Assembly: GCA_003535475.1 (NCBI GenBank)
Contig: DOHC01000156.1
Location: 1 to 6,284 of the forward strand
From: Nitrospiraceae bacterium
GTDB lineage: Bacteria > Nitrospirota > Thermodesulfovibrionia > Thermodesulfovibrionales > UBA1546
Direction of reading: 5' to 3'
DNA: 6,284 nt
Shown: positions 5,257 through 6,284 of the stretch, one piece after another
Numbering within the stretch: the first letter of the stretch is position 1
Layout of the letters: each line of letters opens with the position of its first letter
Notes under the pieces: model-generated
Seen by the model: only the letters and a program-made list of their open reading frames with translations
Database searches by the model: none
Told to the model about the DNA's origin: nothing
Made by a program: the position numbers and the translations under genes

Positions 5257-6160
5257 CAAATTGCCCCTTGAAGTCAATATCTACCTGCCCTGTGAATACC
5301 TCTTCTGCAGGGCCTGTCATATAAACATGATTGTCTTTTGCCCACTCAATGACTAAATCTCCTCCAGCGAGATGTACTGTAACATTCTTCTTTGTAAGCC
5401 CTTTGAGGCTGGATGCAACAGCAACAGCAGATGCCCCTGTGCCGCATGCCATTGTCTCTCCCGAGCCTCTTTCCCATACTCTCATTCTTATCTCTGAGGG
5501 ATTCAATATTTCTATGAATTCCACGTTAGTTCTTTTAGGGAAAATCTCGTGTATTTCAAGCAGAGGCCCGTAATAAGTTACAGGGAAATCCATAACGTTG
5601 TCAACAACTATTACAGCATGGGGATTGCCCATGGAGACACAGGTTATTTTGAACTCCCTGTCCTTAATTTTTAAGGGATAGTCAATAATTGGCTTGGATG
5701 CAGGATACACGATGCATGATGCACGATTATCCTGCATCCTGTATCGTGTATCCTGTATCTTTATGGGTATTCTCTCAGGCTCAAAAACAGGTTCTCCCAT
5801 ATCAACACTGACTAGCTTGCCTTTTCTCTGAGGCTTTATAATGCCTGCTTGAGTTTCGATATTAAGAGTGGTTTTTCTGGACAATCTCCTGCTCCAGATG
5901 TGTTTGGCGAGGCATCTTATGCCGTTGCCGCACATCTCCACCTCGCTGCCGTCAGCGTTAAATATCCTCATCCTGAAATCAGCTGCTCTGGACGGATAAA
6001 GCAGGAGTATCTGGTCAGCGCCTATGCCGAACCGCCTGTGGCAGAGTTTTCTGCTTAGACCTTTGAGTTCTGAGTCTCGAGTTTTTAGCTTTTGCTTGAT
6101 GCAGTCAATGAGAATGAAGTCATTGCCGAGACCGTGCATCTTTGTAAAATTAATCTTCAC
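5249..6160 (-). CDS. dapF: Diaminopimelate epimerase DapF with in-frame repeat insertion
   Basis: DapF converts LL- to meso-diaminopimelate without a cofactor, using two cysteines as acid and base. Both are present: Cys77 in MCGNGIR and Cys239 in MACGTGAS. Other family blocks are the opening FTKMHGLGNDF, FGIGAD (44-49), FNADGSE (67-73), VSMGNPHAV with His181, and ERGSGET. The start is GTG at 6160, with AGAGG 10 bases upstream; starting later would remove the conserved N-terminus. At 303 residues it exceeds the usual length of about 274. Most of the excess is residues 134-155, encoded by the palindromic repeat at 5697-5759, inserted after the MGEPVFEPERIP strand and before the IDYPL strand. 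The frame stays open and catalytic residues on both sides are intact, so the enzyme is probably functional. A smaller low-similarity stretch, KLKTRDSEL (24-32), may be another insertion. It is the first visible gene of the dapF - PilZ - dapA operon. Confidence 0.96.
   Translation of the reverse strand: MKINFTKMHGLGNDFILIDCIKQKLKTRDSELKGLSRKLCHRRFGIGADQILLLYPSRAADFRMRIFNADGSEVEMCGNGIRCLAKHIWSRRLSRKTTLNIETQAGIIKPQRKGKLVSVDMGEPVFEPERIPIKIQDTRYRMQDNRASCIVYPASKPIIDYPLKIKDREFKITCVSMGNPHAVIVVDNVMDFPVTYYGPLLEIHEIFPKRTNVEFIEILNPSEIRMRVWERGSGETMACGTGASAVAVASSLKGLTKKNVTVHLAGGDLVIEWAKDNHVYMTGPAEEVFTGQVDIDFKGQFDV
5264..5269 (-). promoter_or_regulatory. Shine-Dalgarno site deciding the PilZ start
   Basis: AAGGGG on the minus strand lies 7 bases before the ATG at 5256, within the end of dapF. 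It supports the 92-residue form of the PilZ protein over the version starting at TTG 5277, which would place this site inside the coding region. Confidence 0.6.
5697..5759. repeat. 63-bp heptad palindrome inside dapF
   Basis: Two 31-bp arms (5697-5727 and 5729-5759) around a single base (5728) are inverted copies matching at 27 of 31 positions; two of the four differences would be G-U pairs in RNA. Each arm is built of four tandem 7-base units resembling ATCCTGT (right arm: ATCCTGC, ATCCTGT, ATCGTGT, ATCCTGT) plus a three-base end. The total, 63 bases, is divisible by three, so dapF stays in frame and reads the insert as roughly KIQDTRYRMQDNRASCIVYPAS. The parallel with the Rickettsia palindromic elements that insert in frame in genes is by analogy only, not by sequence. 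Confidence 0.85.
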
Positions 6161-6170
6161 GCAGGACTTA

Positions 6171-6175
6171 CCTCT
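6171..6175 (-). promoter_or_regulatory. Shine-Dalgarno site of dapF
   Basis: AGAGG on the minus strand sits 10 bases before the GTG start at 6160, a slightly long spacing. It supports use of the non-ATG start that the conserved DapF N-terminus also demands. No convincing promoter was found between here and the repeat that begins near 6222. Confidence 0.55.
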
Positions 6176-6221
6176 TTTATCTTGTCATTGACCCTAAAAT
6201 AGGCATAATTCCATTTTTGTT

Positions 6222-6284
6222 TGTCATTCCGCACTTGATGCGGAATCCAGAGGATATGGTTTCTGGATTCCCGTTTACACGGGA
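6222..6284. repeat. REP-like palindromic repeat, cut by right edge
   Basis: Three stems are visible: ATTCCGCA (6226-6233) with TGCGGAAT (6239-6246) around a 5-base loop; GGAATCCAG (6242-6250) with CTGGATTCC (6263-6271); and TCCCGT (6269-6274) with ACGGGA (6279-6284) around a 4-base loop. The TGTCATTCC opening and the CTGGATTCCCG core look like the widespread intergenic TCATTCC...GGAATCCAG family of palindromes in environmental bacteria. By symmetry the rest, probably reading on into AATGACA, lies outside the window. It lies about 60 bases upstream of dapF and contains no gene. Confidence 0.75.

Noticed and set aside
5257..5277. TTG at 5277 as the start of the PilZ protein
   Set aside because: ATG 5256 has AAGGGG at good spacing and leaves the RxxxR motif near the N-terminus; the TTG version has no ribosome-binding site and a longer overlap with dapF.
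5697..5759. CRISPR or transcription terminator reading of the heptad repeat
   Set aside because: There are no spacers between the units and it lies inside the open dapF frame; no U-run follows the stem.

Overview
This 6.3-kb window looks like chromosomal housekeeping DNA from a Gram-negative, probably anaerobic bacterium. The mix of a long-chain-type polyprenyl synthase, an AmmeMemoRadiSam protein, a PatA-like/J-domain/TPR fusion, a one-cluster ferredoxin, PilZ and a diaminopimelate operon, together with abundant small palindromic repeats, suggests Nitrospirota or a deltaproteobacterium-like lineage. That assignment is inferred from gene content only. No phage, transposase, CRISPR, tRNA or rRNA is visible.

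Layout. Positions 1-3064 carry three tightly packed plus-strand genes: a trans-polyprenyl diphosphate synthase cut by the left edge, amrA (AMMECR1 domain) one base later, and a 535-residue DUF4388/J-domain/TPR protein 13 bases after that. A convergent gap of about 200 bases (3065-3263) holds a 128-bp element with perfect 18-bp terminal inverted repeats. moaC (minus) follows, then a 138-bp divergent intergenic region with candidate promoters on both strands, then a small ferredoxin gene (plus). The ferredoxin gene converges, with only 8 bases between stops, on a minus-strand operon read dapF - PilZ protein - dapA (6160 down to 4085). The right edge enters another palindromic, REP-like repeat.

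Gene relations. dapA and dapF supply the entry reaction and the epimerase reaction of the diaminopimelate/lysine pathway. A c-di-GMP-type PilZ protein is translationally overlapped with dapF and sits between the two. moaC serves molybdenum-cofactor synthesis and the ferredoxin is a low-potential electron carrier, both fitting anaerobic redox metabolism. The polyprenyl synthase probably makes a quinone side chain or another isoprenoid.

The most notable features are sequence-level. A 63-bp, nearly perfectly palindromic, heptad-built repeat is inserted in frame inside dapF, giving a protein about 30 residues longer than usual. The MITE-like element sits at 3128-3255. moaC and the ferredoxin gene have paired divergent promoters placed so close to their start codons that both mRNAs would be leaderless. 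I found no clear sign of a wholly new multi-gene system.
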